A DNA stretch of 64,000 bases from Diplolepis rosae. Its lineage: Eukaryota > Arthropoda > Insecta > Hymenoptera > Diplolepididae. The notes under the pieces are model-generated. The model searched no databases. It was not told the DNA's origin and saw only the letters and a program-made list of their open reading frames with translations. The stretch covers positions 930,001 to 994,000 of the forward strand of contig JAPYXD010000171.1 in the NCBI GenBank assembly GCA_030998225.1. The letters are read 5' to 3'. Both the position numbers and the translations under genes were made by a program. Shown one piece after another: positions 21,170 through 32,476 of the stretch (the first letter of the stretch is position 1; each line of letters opens with the position of its first letter).

Positions 21170-21236
21170 AACCTTTTTGGATATGATCAATAGTTTGAGT
21201 GCTATCGCTCTGTAACACTTTATGTGCCTCACCCTG

Positions 21237-22960
21237 CCTTGGTGGTGAGTTTGCTTTTAATTATAATAAAACAACTTTTCCAATTTCTAAAATTATTACT
21301 AATTTAGAATTTAGCATTCACAACATACCATTTGATAATAGAAATAATATAAGAAATGAACTAACCTATTGGGTTTAGAATTGGTTATATACAATGAAAA
21401 CATAGCTAATAACAAAAATATATTTCTACTAAAAAACATTAAAGACACTCAATTTTTTCTCAAAAATAACACAGATATAATCTTAAATCTTATAATCTCA
21501 TTATAAACAGAAATGACTACAACACAAAAATATACAATCTTCTAAACAATCCATCTACATACACTAAATTAAAAAAAGACCCTACCAATGAAATAAATGA
21601 TACGCTTACTATCACTTTGAGTGATTTTAAAAATAGAAATATTATTGATGAAAAACTATATAAATTTCTTCATTGTAGCACCAATATCGCACCCAAATTC
21701 GATGGTTTATCTAAAATCCATAAAATAGACTGTCCACTGAGACCGCTTCGTTTATTCGTTCACCATTATACAACTTATCAAAATTACTCTCAAAATCTTT
21801 ACAAAAAACTGTTGGACACATCGAACACTACATTAAAGATAGTTTTTAATTAAAAAAAAAATCTCCAATACTTTTATCCCCAATAACTTTACTATCACCT
21901 CACTTGATGCAGTTTCTATGTACACTAACATTTCATGGAACCTAAATAGAAAATCTGTTAAGCAAAGATGAAATCAAATAAAAACCCATACTTTTTTTAA
22001 ACAGACACATTTTGACAGCATTTTACAATTTTGTCTTGAATCTTCATATTGTACTTTTAACAATGATTTTTATAAGAAAATTTTTGGTCTACCAATGGGC
22101 TAGCCCTTATCAGCCACTGTTGCAAACGTTGTCATGGAAGAATTGGAAACAAAAATTTGAAAACAACTACCTTTTGATATCATATTTTATTACAGATATG
22201 CAGATGATACTTTAATATGTCTACCAGAAAACAGAGTGGAAGATATATTATGCAGATTCAATTCCATAAATAAAAAACTTAAATTTACTTTAGAAAAATC
22301 TGTAAATATTAATATTAACTTTTTAGATTTAAATATTCAAATTATTAACAATAAAATCAAAACTAATTGGTTCAGAAATCCAATTTGGTCTGATCGTTAC
22401 ATTAATTTTTTCTCAAATCATAGTTTATCACACAAAATTGGTAAAACTTGTTCTCTTACGGATAGAGCAATACTCTTATCAGATAAATCCTTTAGAACTT
22501 TTAAATGAAAAAATTGTTGAACATGACAAAACATTAATTTCGAATCAGCAAAAAACAAATTCTAATTTTGAAATTTATAAAATTTATAAATAAGAAAGTA
22601 GAAAAATCATAACCTTTCCATATATCCAAAATTTTCAAGAACAATTATGCACAAATTTCAAAAAATCCAAACTACAAATAATTTTCACTATTGAAAATAC
22701 TTTACGAAAAAGAATGTTTTCCAACACTTAAAGATAAAACTCAGAAAAAATTTAAATACAATATTATTGACGAAATTAATTGCATCCAATGTAATAAAAA
22801 ATGTATTGGACAAACAGGTCGTTTCCTACATAGCAAATTGCTATAACATGCTAGATCAGTTAAAAATAAAGAAAATATAACTGTTACGTCCTGTGACCTT
22901 TTCTTATTAATACTAACCTACACTCATAAACGTTAATATTGATACTTTGTAATGAATTTG
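21237..22960 (+). pseudogene. Penelope-like element: RT plus GIY-YIG endonuclease, degraded
   Basis: Blocks appear in Penelope order. EFAFNYNKTTF (21247) comes first. Then PKFDGLSKIHKIDCPLRPLR (about 21690) matches the conserved KIHK.PLRP motif. SLDAVSMYTNI (about 21900) is RT motif A. KIFGLPMG then a stop then PLSATVANVVMEELE (about 22077-22148) follows, and YRYADDTLI (about 22190) is RT motif C with YADD. NINFLDLNIQI and DRYINFFSNHSLSHK come next, and near 22770-22870 a GIY-YIG-like segment CIQCNKKCIGQTGRFL. At least three frameshifts and several stops are present. Such elements prime with their own endonuclease and lack LTR-type integrase. A piece of the same family at 25907 repeats the EFAFNYNKTTF stretch. 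Confidence 0.85.
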
Positions 22961-23008
22961 AAAGAAATATTGACCATTAACGTATGTAACCGAATTATTT
23001 AAGAATTA

Positions 23009-23188
23009 ATGACAATCGACTGGGAAGAAACTGCAGAGAGGGAAAAGCAAAAGTATTATAAAAGAAAGCAGAGAGGTAAACACGGAAGTCAGTATTTAGA
23101 ATCGCCAGTCAACAAATCAATATCTCCAGTCTTACCCCAACTGGAGATACACAATAAGAAATGCAGCCAAGATGTCATCGCACCCTAA
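23009..23188 (+). CDS. Short ORF of 59 codons, unknown, perhaps Penelope 3' region
   Basis: Opens at ATG with MTIDWEETAEREKQKYYKRK, very basic and hydrophilic, and ends at TAA. It lies between the Penelope endonuclease remnant and the SINE. I do not recognise it; it could be a 3' accessory segment of the Penelope element or chance. Confidence 0.25.
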   Translation: MTIDWEETAEREKQKYYKRKQRGKHGSQYLESPVNKSISPVLPQLEIHNKKCSQDVIAP

Positions 23189-23267
23189 TTTTATGAGGGT
23201 CATTTGGAAGCAACAAGTTGACTTCAGGAATCTTTTATCTTCTCTTAATTTTATATTTTATTACTCC

Positions 23268-23405
23268 CGGACGCCTGTGTAGCTCAGTGGTCAGAGCAGT
23301 CGACCGGCAATCGAAAGACCTGGGCTCGAATCCCAGCGCAGTCGAAAGCGTCATTTTTTCCACAGAAAGATTTTCAAATTCTTTATATTTTATATTAAAA
23401 AACAA
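23268..23405 (+). mobile_element. tRNA-derived SINE, copy 2
   Basis: A tRNA-like head with a good A-box (TGTAGCTCAGTGG, 23278-23290) and B-box (GGCTCGAATCC, 23323-23333) at normal spacing is followed by the non-tRNA core CGCAGTCGAAAGCGTC, TTTTTTCCACAGAAAGATTT and an AT-rich tail. The shared tail with 14293-14440 rules out a simple tRNA gene. The anticodon region cannot be assigned safely. Confidence 0.78.
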
Positions 23406-23497
23406 AATTTTTTTTATTGTATAAATATTATCTTTCTACTATATCTGTAATTCTTCAAAATTATTTTATATGTATTCATTTTGTATTTCCTTTTTAT

Positions 23498-23590
23498 AGT
23501 CTTGATAAGGACCAAAACATCGGTCGAAACGTTGACATACTTTCTAAATAAAACTACTATACAAAACCGGAAAGGCCATTCACTTTAATG
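23498..23590 (+). other. Penelope 3' terminal segment with hammerhead-like core
   Basis: The stretch CTTGATAAGGACC, a loop, and GGTCGAAACGTTGA (23501-23535) has a perfect 4-bp stem (GACC with GGTC) between a CTGATGAG-like box with two changes and an exact GAAAC box. This is the layout of the hammerhead ribozymes reported from Penelope-like elements. An AATAAAACT tail follows. The two changes in the first box make cleavage activity doubtful. Confidence 0.42.
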
Positions 23591-25906
23591 TTAAAATTAT
23601 AATACCGGTAACATATCTACAAAAAAAAAAAATTTTTAAAGATCTGAAAATAAATGTCCGAATTGTACCCGTTTTCTACTTCATAATTATCAACACTTGG
23701 ACGTTAAACACACCTAAATTGAATAATTAAATATTGTAAATAATTAATAATTATTTATTTAAAAGAAGAAGAAGTGTACGCGGAGGCTATAAACTGTAGG
23801 ACACTTTCGTGTCCCTTTTTTTATTTTTAAGTGGGATTGCTTTCCGCCTACTGATCTATCCTCACCTTGCTACAAAAATAAAAGTACAAAGCGTTGGAAA
23901 TTCGGTGAAAAATATAAATTTCGAAGGAACTAAATCGACAAGGTTTTGCTTCTAGATTCTAATAATTATTGTCAATGAAATATTATAAAATGAGAACGAT
24001 ACAGCTTACCGATAGTTGATATCCTAATCCTACCAGTTGGTAGGGCAAGGGCAGGAAAAAGAAGGTTGCTTTTGCTGCCCTAGACCCTCACATTCAGCTG
24101 GGCTTTGAACTTGTTAATTTCGTGACTAAAAGTAAGTCACTCTTATCGTTCTAATTTTCACCGACGGAACGTGGTTATGAACTTGCACACACGCACGCAC
24201 CAGAAGTATCATCTGCTTCTTTCCGCCTATTAATTTGATAAAGAAATCAGAAGATGGATGGCTTTTAACCGGAAAGAAACCAGTACTTTCTAATTGTTTT
24301 CATTCGCAACTTTTGATATTTATAACTTTAATATGGCTTCTCGAAAAATATCTTCTCGTCGTTTTGAGATTTGACGTCAGGATTATTTTTCGGAAATTTG
24401 GATTTTCAACGCCAGGCCGTAAACGCATAGTTAACTCTTGCGGCTAACCGACCACCGACGCACTCAAAATATTATTTAAGCGCGAAGCGTAGTGGTAAAA
24501 ATTTTACTTATATTATTTTTTAGCGCGACAATCCCGTGAATGACTTTCGTCGGAGGAACGATTTTAGAAGTATTAACGTCCGCCCAGTTACAATCCCCAA
24601 TTTATGGCCTTGGTTAGGTCTTTTTACGAATCTAGGTCAACTAGCCAGGTGATAGGACGCGCTTGTTCTAAACCGCGGACGGGCAAAAGCAAAGAGCCGT
24701 GTCTTACCTGGAGTAAGAAGCTCGTCAGACTGCGATTTCGATTTAAAATTGATATATTTTTATAAAATTGTATCGATGTTATTCAGGTGAGGAATAGTGA
24801 TGACTTTGAAATTATTTCTATGTGGCGTGATTTCTGTGAAGAGGAATTTTTTCTGAGAAAGGATTTGCAAATATTGAAGGCCTAAATACTTGGTAGTTTT
24901 GAAATTCTCTATGTCTATTGCCAAGTGAGAATTTTTGTCGACTTGCCATTTTATTAATTAATGATAATTTCTGGATTATGATCTAACATTCCAGAATTTT
25001 AACAAGTTCTAGATCGTTATCAGGATTTTAGATTGACCTTTAGAATGTTTCGAAATCTGACACCTTTTCGATTCTTCATATTCTCAGAAAAACGTTGCTT
25101 CAGCTTCTTTTGGTAATGTATTACTCACTGGCCGACAATTTTTCAGCTACCCAAGCTTTAGGTATAATTAATAATAGGAATAGTGATTTAATGGATTTAG
25201 GTCGTTCCAGGAATACTATTGCATGCATAACATTGATACCAGCGGTCAAGGAATTTAGCGCGTGGTCTCTAGCATGCGTAGGATTCGTCAAAGTCAGTGC
25301 GTGCGGGCGAGCGTAAGCTGCTTACGGCAGGCGTAAGGTGGCTATGACGTCGCCGCAAGGGTTGTATCCGCGCCCACAGACACTAAGGTCCAGCTTACGT
25401 GCGTGTGAGCACTTTCCTTTTCGTTTTCCTCTTCCTTCTTTCTCCGCTATTTGTCCCACCTATTATCTGCGTTCGCTGTTCTCTCGCATTCTCTTCTCTA
25501 CTGTTCTTTACAAATTTTGAACTTCCACGTTTATCCTAATCTTTATCCATTTCATTTACATTATTTTAATGCATATACATTCAAGCATGTACACAAATAT
25601 AAATGCCCAAGTTGACATTGTTATGAATAATTTTTGTTATATTATGTATAATAATGAAGAAATATGAAGATATATATATATATATATATATATGAAGATA
25701 TATTGTTTTAATTTTAATTTTCCTAATATATTTAGGTTCTTGAACCGACCCCTTTCCCTGCCTCTGCTGAGCGCGCAAAAGCGCTCAGGTTACGAGAGTC
25801 GTGAATGAACTGTTTATTGTTTATTCGAGTCTTGCGTAAAATATTTCGCTTGGTCGATTATAAAATATTTTCATGAAATTATGATTTTTAATATTTTATT
25901 CACGGT
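23591..25906. other. No identified gene; three GC-richer patches
   Basis: AT-rich DNA with GC-richer patches at about 24590-24730, 25250-25420 and 25740-25800. Open frames at 25095-25316 and 25338-25520 cover the second patch but resemble nothing known. The patches might be LTR or LINE scraps, but no paired copy is present in the window. Confidence 0.35.
25666..25698 (+). repeat. (TA)n microsatellite
   Basis: About 14 TA units flanked on both sides by GAAGATATAT-like sequence. Confidence 0.9.
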
Positions 25907-26150
25907 ATGCTCGTAACAAATTTAAATACAAAAAATCAAGTAACCATTGAAAAATTAACAAACAAGCTACAGAATAACATTACAAATAAACTGGAAAATT
26001 TGAAAATTAATTACATACAAAAAAATTGGTTTATAAACATGTCAAACAAACAAATCCTTGACGACGTTGCAGACATTTTGAGACTTGGTGATAAGTTTGC
26101 TTTTAATTATAATAAAACAACTTTTCTAATTTTGAAAATCTGCATTATTA
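25907..26150 (+). pseudogene. Penelope-like element N-terminal fragment
   Basis: The frame reads LTNKLQNNITNKLENLKINY, then NMSNKQILDDVADILRLGDK and FAFNYNKTTF. The last part is nearly identical at DNA level (about 45 bp) to 21247-21290, so it is the stretch expected just upstream of the element at 21237. The two pieces may come from one element broken by a 4-kb rearrangement or be separate copies. Confidence 0.6.
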
Positions 26151-26281
26151 ATGTGACAATTTCCTTTTCCATAAAATTGAAAAATGTATATATTCTTAAA
26201 ATTCTGAGAGGCATGTTGCGCCCTTTGGATGGATTATTCTATATAATTGGAAAGTACATGTTTCTGATCAACAATCTCTGA

Positions 26282-27074
26282 ATTTCTGTAATACTGTAAT
26301 GCATTGCAGTGAACATTTTTAATTGAGACTTTTCCCCTCTCAAAACTATAAGATTGAAGGGAATTCCTGGTTTTACGGAATGAGTTCACTTTTTCTTAAT
26401 GCTTATTATAGTGCAACTTATATTTCTCCCTAAAAATGAACCATTCAAGAAGACGCATAAGAGATAGTGGAGTTCGTAACGAATCTGAGTAAATAACTGT
26501 CTGTCATGGAGTGTTTCATATTCTGACTAGATTCATATCGATGAGAAAATGCACTTAAAAAAATCTGATGTCATGGTGATCTTATATTGCGGCATCACTT
26601 TATTTTTGTATCGATTTCCTGTCGTGACCATCTCTAGAAGTGGATGAAATATTATCTAGTTTAAAAGTAAATCTTAAGGTCAAAAAACACGTAAAAGAAC
26701 GTTACTCTTATACGTAACGATGCGTTCATAGTTACTTTAGCTATAGTAAAAGTTGCGAATAAGATTTTATTTCATTCTACTCCACGCCAATTCGAAATGT
26801 GTTTCAGCGCAAATCTGGAAAAAAGTTTTCAGTCTCGCTCTACGCAAACTAGCTGAAAATCAATCAACCGCACCAAGTTCTTAATCCATACCCGATCGGA
26901 TTAATTAGGATCAATTAAAAATCTCAGATCGATTTTGAGCCGATGTGCATTGAGCAGGATTGAAGACATTTTTTCGAACTAGAACTCCGCATAATTCGCT
27001 GTGAAGTCTACAATAGTGGTCACACTGTAAATTAAAGAGGAGGATCGGACATACTGTTTGCATTAAAATTCAGA
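26282..27074. other. No gene recognised
   Basis: AT-rich DNA without reading frames or repeats that I can support. Confidence 0.45.
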
Positions 27075-27305
27075 ATGCAGATTAACGTTACAACACTGTT
27101 ATGGCTGGCAATAAGACTTGAACGATCTGTGCTTGTATTGGTTGTTGTGATAATAGAAACATTTCCTATATACGCCTATTCTGCATATTTTATTGTGATA
27201 AGCATTTATTTTACACTCGTTCAACCAAGCATCGGAATACTAGTTAGACTTTTGCGGATAGAGACTAGACTTTTGAGTAATGCAGTGGATAAAAGGGATA
27301 ATTGA
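27075..27305 (+). CDS. Orphan 76-codon ORF with two hydrophobic segments
   Basis: The predicted peptide begins MQINVTTLLWLAIRLERSVL and has two strongly hydrophobic stretches (residues about 18-35 and 36-58), followed by a basic tail. An acceptor-like TTAAAATTCAG lies directly before the ATG, so it could be an exon of a membrane protein such as a chemoreceptor. There is no diagnostic motif, and a chance frame in AT-rich DNA is equally possible. Confidence 0.25.
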   Translation: MQINVTTLLWLAIRLERSVLVLVVVIIETFPIYAYSAYFIVISIYFTLVQPSIGILVRLLRIETRLLSNAVDKRDN

Positions 27306-27693
27306 AGCACATATGGGTAATTCTCCAAAAACAGGGCAATTTAGTGTCGTTGGAATAAATTATCAAAACTATTGAAATGAAAATTGCTAATAATCCTCAC
27401 CCTAGTACCTTACGATAAATTATGTTAAGAAAATAATCAGAGGTGCATGTCATTTTTTTCATGTTATTTTTCCGCGAAAGTAACAAAAGGAAAATGATAT
27501 CCTATCATTATTTTCCAGACAAATTTTTTCGTAAGAGAATGTAGTGGTTCAGCAATGTTTTACTACTAACACTACACTGCCTTCAATAACGGGTATTATG
27601 TTTTTTTAGATTTTAACGCTAAAAAATAAAATTATTGTATTAACTTCAATACCTTCAAACGCATATTGTACTACAGAATCATAATTAAAAAAA
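27306..27693. other. No gene recognised
   Basis: AT-rich; ends in the A-run that is the insertion site of the following repeat. Confidence 0.45.
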
Positions 27694-29036
27694 TCTGCCC
27701 GCTTCGCGGGCACATTCTCATTGCGCGCGTCGCGCGCAACTCGCTTCGCTCGCAAGTTTGAGCGCGCCTAGGGCGCGCGATTCGATCGTCGCGCTTCGCG
27801 CTCGGTCTTGTGCTCTTCGCATACATTTAAGTTTATTTCTTATATTTTGATACTGAAACTCAAACCAATTTTATAATAATATTACAGATGATGTGAATTA
27901 CACATTTTCTCAAAGTCACTGAATTTCTTTTTGAATTTAAGTGAAACAGGAAATTCAATTTACTTAAGGCTCTAACGGCCTTAAGGAACACACTCTCATC
28001 ATGACACTCGCGCTTCGCGCTCGATTTTCTGTATACATTTCAGTATAACTTTTTAATAAATTACATGATTAAAATAATTTACTTTCTTCCACATATCTAA
28101 AAAGGAAAAACAATCGTAGACTTTATTTTTGGTGAAAAAAATCGAATTTTTTCAATATTAAAAATCAAAACATAAAATATACATCCTGTCCCGAAATTTC
28201 TTTATCAGAATTTGTAGACCTCATTTAGGTAAACAATTTTCCATTTAAACGTTTTTGTTGTATTTCACATATTTTGTCTAAAAAATGGAATTTTTTCATT
28301 TTTATCGTATTTTTTGGAATTGAATCGAAAAATATATGTTTTTTCAGAAAATGCGCCAGACAAAATTTGTAGATCTTTTTGAAACGAACAACTTTGTATT
28401 CTTACGTTTTTTTGGTATCTCCAATATTATTGTTAAAAAATTGAATTTTGGATTTTCAATAGTTTTTTTTTTAATTAAAAAGAAAAATATGCATCTTATG
28501 AAAAAATGTTATATTTCAAATTTGTAGGCCTTCATGTATTCAATAATATTGTATCATAACGTTTTTTCGTATCTCGTATAATTTAACTGGAAAATGGAAT
28601 TTTGATATTGACTTTTTTCGAATTTGAATATGCTGTAACATTTCTAATTTTGACTTAATCAAAAAATGTTATAAGGATAATTTGTAGATATTTATGAGCA
28701 CTATCAAAAACCAGGATTGGAATTTTTGATTTTTTCAAAAAATTATTTTCAAAAACACAAAAGTAGTGCTCCATCCCTCAATTTTGATTGGATGTGGCTG
28801 GTTAACGAACTTGTCCTTACTTTTTCGGCTCCGATAAAGTGTACCAAAGCTCAATTCAATCTGATAATTCTATCGAGAGTTATGCCGCACACGACCTACT
28901 ATAGACAGACAGACAGACACTTTCGTAAAAACCATTTTTTCTGACTCAGGGGGTCTCAAAACGTAAAGATTTGATGAAAATTTCGAAAGTCATTTTTCAC
29001 ATAAAACCAATACCTTCTCATCCATGATGAGAATGT
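27694..29036 (-). mobile_element. Helentron/HINE-like 1.4-kb repeat, copy A
   Basis: Oriented on the minus strand, the element begins ACATTCTCATC (29036-29026). It carries a (TCTG)4 tract near 28900, several degenerate internal units of about 150 bp built round a 'GAGATACGAAAAAACGTT...TCTACAAATTT' theme, and a GC hairpin cluster. It ends with ATGAGAATGT next to the terminal hairpin GCCCGCGAAGCGGGC (27711-27697). It sits between A-runs. Compared with copies B and C it has lost about 30 bp between two identical hairpin units at about 27785-27805. It has no coding capacity; the 75-codon frame at 28717 is a by-product conserved among copies. Assignment to rolling-circle Helentron-associated elements is by architecture. 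Confidence 0.75.
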
Positions 29037-29073
29037 AAAAACATGAATGTTTTTATGCTTTTCTGATTCATAT

Positions 29074-29390
29074 TGTTACGAGGTCAGAGAATGGTCAGTA
29101 AATAATCAGTGAATGGTGAGCGAATTCGCTTACCGTTCACTGGACCGGGTCCGCTAGTGTGGGGATTTACTTTATCGAACCTTATGTCACGCATATTTGT
29201 ACAAGTGGGTTTTCTACTCTATACTATATACTTCCTATTCTTACGATCTCATGTATCATATCTTCTTGTTGTCCCGCCCTTCACCCGTCGAGCACACGAT
29301 TGACAGGAGAGCGGCGTGCAATACTCTCTTATAAATAAAGTACCACCTTGTCAAGTTAAATTAGTGGTTTTAAACATTATCCTTCTGGAT
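29074..29390 (+). repeat. Possible solo LTR
   Basis: Begins TGTTACGAGG, contains a TATAAATAAAG segment (29330) that could serve as a TATA or poly(A) signal, and is GC-richer than its flanks. It starts 38 bp after copy A of the 1.4-kb repeat. No target duplication or paired LTR was found, so this is tentative. Confidence 0.35.
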
Positions 29391-29439
29391 TAGGCAATTC
29401 AGTTAAAGCCTATGGTTTCTGAAATTAAAAAATTTGTAT

Positions 29440-29770
29440 GTGTGGCCAAGGCGCAGATTACTTTTATTCGTTCCTGCGTGAATAGATATAGCTGGTGGAA
29501 AGCTCTAGTATTTTTATGATTATGTAAAAGATTGGTTTTTTATAATTATACTAAGAGTAATAATATATATTTAAAAAAATCTTTAATGCACGCTTTCATA
29601 CTTCACCCTACACTTCTGAATTTTACTCAACTTTGATTCATTCTTAAACATTTAATACATCACAAATAATTAGAGTGATACTAAATAACTTGTTGATATG
29701 TCCCAAATTTGATCGAGAGTTGAGTAAAATTACTTCAACTAGTTTTCTCCGTGTACATTTTCAAAGCTTA
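29440..29770 (+). repeat. Dispersed repeat family R, copy at 29.4 kb
   Basis: Starts GGCGCAGATTACTTTTATTC and TGAATAGATATAGCTGGTGG, continues through ACATTTAATACATCACAAAT and TGATATGTCCCAAATTTGAT, and ends TTTTCTCCGTGTACATTTTC. This is the fullest copy and shows both halves that are seen separately elsewhere. Confidence 0.65.
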
Positions 29771-30219
29771 TCGAACTGTGGTACAATCTTTATCATTTGG
29801 TGTTATTCCTTTGATTAGAAATGTATGGAAAGGACCTTATCACATGTTCATCTAATATAAAAAAGTATTAGTTTTATTTTTCGTTTGAATTAAATACGAG
29901 TGTGAGGGCAATTTTTTTGCACTAATAGTTCAGGTGTAATTTTAGGCCGCCTCAGGATGCTTCAATATTTTATTAAAAATTAATTATTTTCTGACCTCTT
30001 ATTGTTTTTAATTGAAAACAATTGAAGATCGTATGTCATTTGTACAATAATCAATACTCGTATATTCGTTACTTACTTGATGTTGAACTGGACTTATATT
30101 GAATTTAGGATTCTCAAGTGTAATGTAAAAGTGTATATTATATCTTAATATCCGAGATGGCTGTCACAAAATTTACAAAGAAATATTTGAAAAGTGTTTT
30201 CTCTCGAAAACGGATAGAC
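29771..30219. other. No gene recognised
   Basis: AT-rich spacer before the large inverted-repeat element. Confidence 0.45.
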
Positions 30220-30745
30220 TAATGAGGCTATTCCAAAAAAGAAAAAATTGTTTAAAAACAATTGTAGCTAAAAATTTTTTTTGAAGTTTTCGAATTTTTT
30301 TTTTTGAGGTTAGGTTCTGGAGTGACCACATCCATGTTTTACTTGAAAAATCCTTATAATATCATTCATAACATATATTTTTGTTGAATTGTTTAAAGGG
30401 GCGAAACAATGTGAAAAAAAAATAAAAAACGCGCATATAACACTGCGCACCGTTATGTTGAACTCCTCCCGATCTCATACTTTGAAACACAACTCTATTG
30501 CATTTTTTTATGGTTAGAAATGTTGTTGAAATGAAGAAAGCATTCCAATTGATGTAACTTTTGTTATTAAATATATCATAAGTAATATTTCCTTCATAAA
30601 CTTCTGTATTTAGCCTATCCAAATAATAATTTCCAGAGTTCATCATGAGGAGGTTGCAGTACGATTTTAAACTCCTTTATGCAGGGTGCTTTATTATCGC
30701 GAGTCCCCTCAGCTCTCACAAATCAGGGTGCGTTCGTTTATTTCT
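30220..30745 (+). repeat. Left inverted arm of the 30-36 kb element
   Basis: Pairs with 35795-35605 and then 34182-33880. It is open on the minus strand for 94 codons (MMNSGNYYLDRLNTEVYEGN...), and the right arm conserves the same peptide, but this is likely an effect of arm similarity and not a gene. Confidence 0.78.
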
Positions 30746-31157
30746 TGTCAGTGTTACTCGCTCATGCCCTATTCCACTGTGCGATCTTCATTTGTTCTTG
30801 TTCCTAATTTTCGTTTATGTGTCATCTCGTTGTGTGATTTTCAAATGTTTCCTATTTCTGATTCTCATACGGGCGCCCATCCACACTACGAGCTTCATTT
30901 GATCCTGGTTATTATTCTCGCCTGTACGTTATTTTATTTGTTTGCTAAGATATCTTTAACGATATTACTACTCATTGCGATCTTTCAATTATTGCAAGTG
31001 TCTCTTGCGATCTTCACTAGGGTTGTTCGATTCTTCAAAAAGAATCGATTCACGTAAAAACCGAAACAAAAAAATTGATCATGCAAGAATCGATTGTAAA
31101 AAATCGAATTTTTTTAAACTACTGTATTTCTCTTGTAAATATTTTTTTGATACTTAA

Positions 31158-31396
31158 GGGCATGTGATACATGAGGAAATAAGCAAATTCATGTGAACAA
31201 TTTGGTCCAGTTTCTACATATCTGAGTCTAAAATACATCAAATTTTGTTTTTAAAATTTGGTAAATGGTAGAGAAGATAAAAACAGACGTAGATAGACTA
31301 CTTTTGATTTTGATAATAAAAAAGTGTACTTTAGCTACAAACATATAGAAGCCTAAAATCAATCAAATATGCTTACTTCCTAAGTATCACATGCCC
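31158..31396. mobile_element. GGGCATGTGATAC foldback MITE, copy 1
   Basis: The left end TTAAGGGCATGTGATAC and right end GTATCACATGCCCTAAA are inverted. The body contains GACGTAGATAGACTACTTTT. Compared with the copy at 62162 the right arm is shortened. TTAA at the left and TAAA at the right suggest a TTAA target. Confidence 0.7.
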
Positions 31397-31511
31397 TAAA
31401 TTATTTCTATCGCAATCTTTGGTTTAGTCGTATTTTCCAAATTAAAGCACAAGAATCTATTCGTAAAAATATTAATTTTCTTACAGTTATAAATCCGTAA
31501 TATCGATTATC

Positions 31512-31568
31512 CTTGGCGAAAGTATCGGATAGGAATTCATTCCGAGCCAATCAGAAGTCGGATCGATG
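31512..31568 (+). repeat. Fragment of the CGAAAGT..CGGAT repeat
   Basis: TTGGCGAAAGTATCGGATAG and GAATTCATTCCGAGCCAATC closely resemble the ends of the element at 52687-53032. Only about 55 bp are present. Confidence 0.5.
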
Positions 31569-31599
31569 TTTGGCCGTTTTTCATCAAACGAGATACAGA

Positions 31600-31903
31600 A
31601 CGTTTTCTATATGTTTGTGTCCAAAATACACAAAATTTTGTTTTCAAAATGTCGGGAATGTTAGAGAAGATAAAAACAGACGTAGATAGACTACTTTTGG
31701 TTTTGATAATAAAAAAAATGTGCCGATATATCTTGCTATAATTCAACATTTTTTCAATTTCAAAACCAAAATTAGTCTATCTACGTCCGTTTGTATCTTC
31801 TCTACCATTTCCCCAATTTTTAACAGAAAATGCTATGTATTTTAGACACAAACATGTAGAAACCTAAAATATATCAGTTTAATTTTTTATGTATCACATG
31901 CCC
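31600..31903. mobile_element. GGGCATGTGATAC foldback MITE, copy 2, 5'-truncated
   Basis: Inverted arms around 31670-31705 and 31765-31805 (GACGTAGATAGACTACTTTT and its near inverse AAATTAGTCTATCTACGTCC) run to the right terminus GTATCACATGCCC at 31903. The left terminus is replaced by other sequence. Confidence 0.65.
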
Positions 31904-32476
31904 TTGAAAACTTTGATTGTTCCTGGAAAAAAAGAAGAATGAAGATATTAGGTTAAGTAAGACCATGTTCGAAATTTAAAAAAAAAAGTATAATAATGTG
32001 TCAGTAGCAAATAGACTTACATTTTGTTCAATTTTTTTCCAGCAAACCAAATTCAGCATCCGTGCAATTCCTAAATAATAAATAGATCTTGCTCAACAGT
32101 CTCAGCACACAAACTTCATCGCCAGCAAAACTCAATTCTTGTAAGCACAGAAGGCGTTAAACATTATGTAAAACGTAGGAAGACTGTGATGAAAATGAAC
32201 GATTGGACGATGAAAATGTAACAAAATGCAAATTAAATCAAAACATTTATGTAAAATACATTTAAATAATTCTATACCTACCGATCGTAAGATTTTAATC
32301 AGGTCAATAAATATGGCTGCCTTAGGGTGCTTTCATATCTCCTTTGCATGCAGACGGAAAATATTACATTGTCTCTCTCTATCATGTGTCTTATTCATAA
32401 GTTTCTCTCACTGTAGTACAGTGTCTCCAGAACGTGGAAAAAGTCCATCCCCACCACACGACCCACGAGCTCATGC

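Larger units (their letters stand above)
18843..21170 (+). mobile_element. Ty3/gypsy LTR retrotransposon, degraded internal region
   Basis: Nucleocapsid zinc knuckles, protease, reverse transcriptase, RNase H and integrase remnants follow one another in gypsy order on the plus strand. Frameshifts, an internal deletion over the RT active site and a retroposon insertion at 19743-19949 interrupt them. The integrase is cut off shortly after its first catalytic Asp. No LTRs were identified on either side. It cannot encode working proteins. Confidence 0.85.

Noticed and set aside
23268..23345. Functional tRNA gene
   Set aside because: The A- and B-boxes are convincing, but the non-tRNA 3' core is shared with a second copy at 14293-14440, so it is a SINE.
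28717..28944. Conserved protein-coding gene shared by four loci
   Set aside because: The peptide is conserved only because the underlying repeat DNA is; it lies in the 5' part of the non-coding 1.4-kb element and has no domain.
30362..30646. Gene with a paralogue at 33954-34145
   Set aside because: Both frames fall in the inverted arms of one transposon; similarity includes non-coding DNA.
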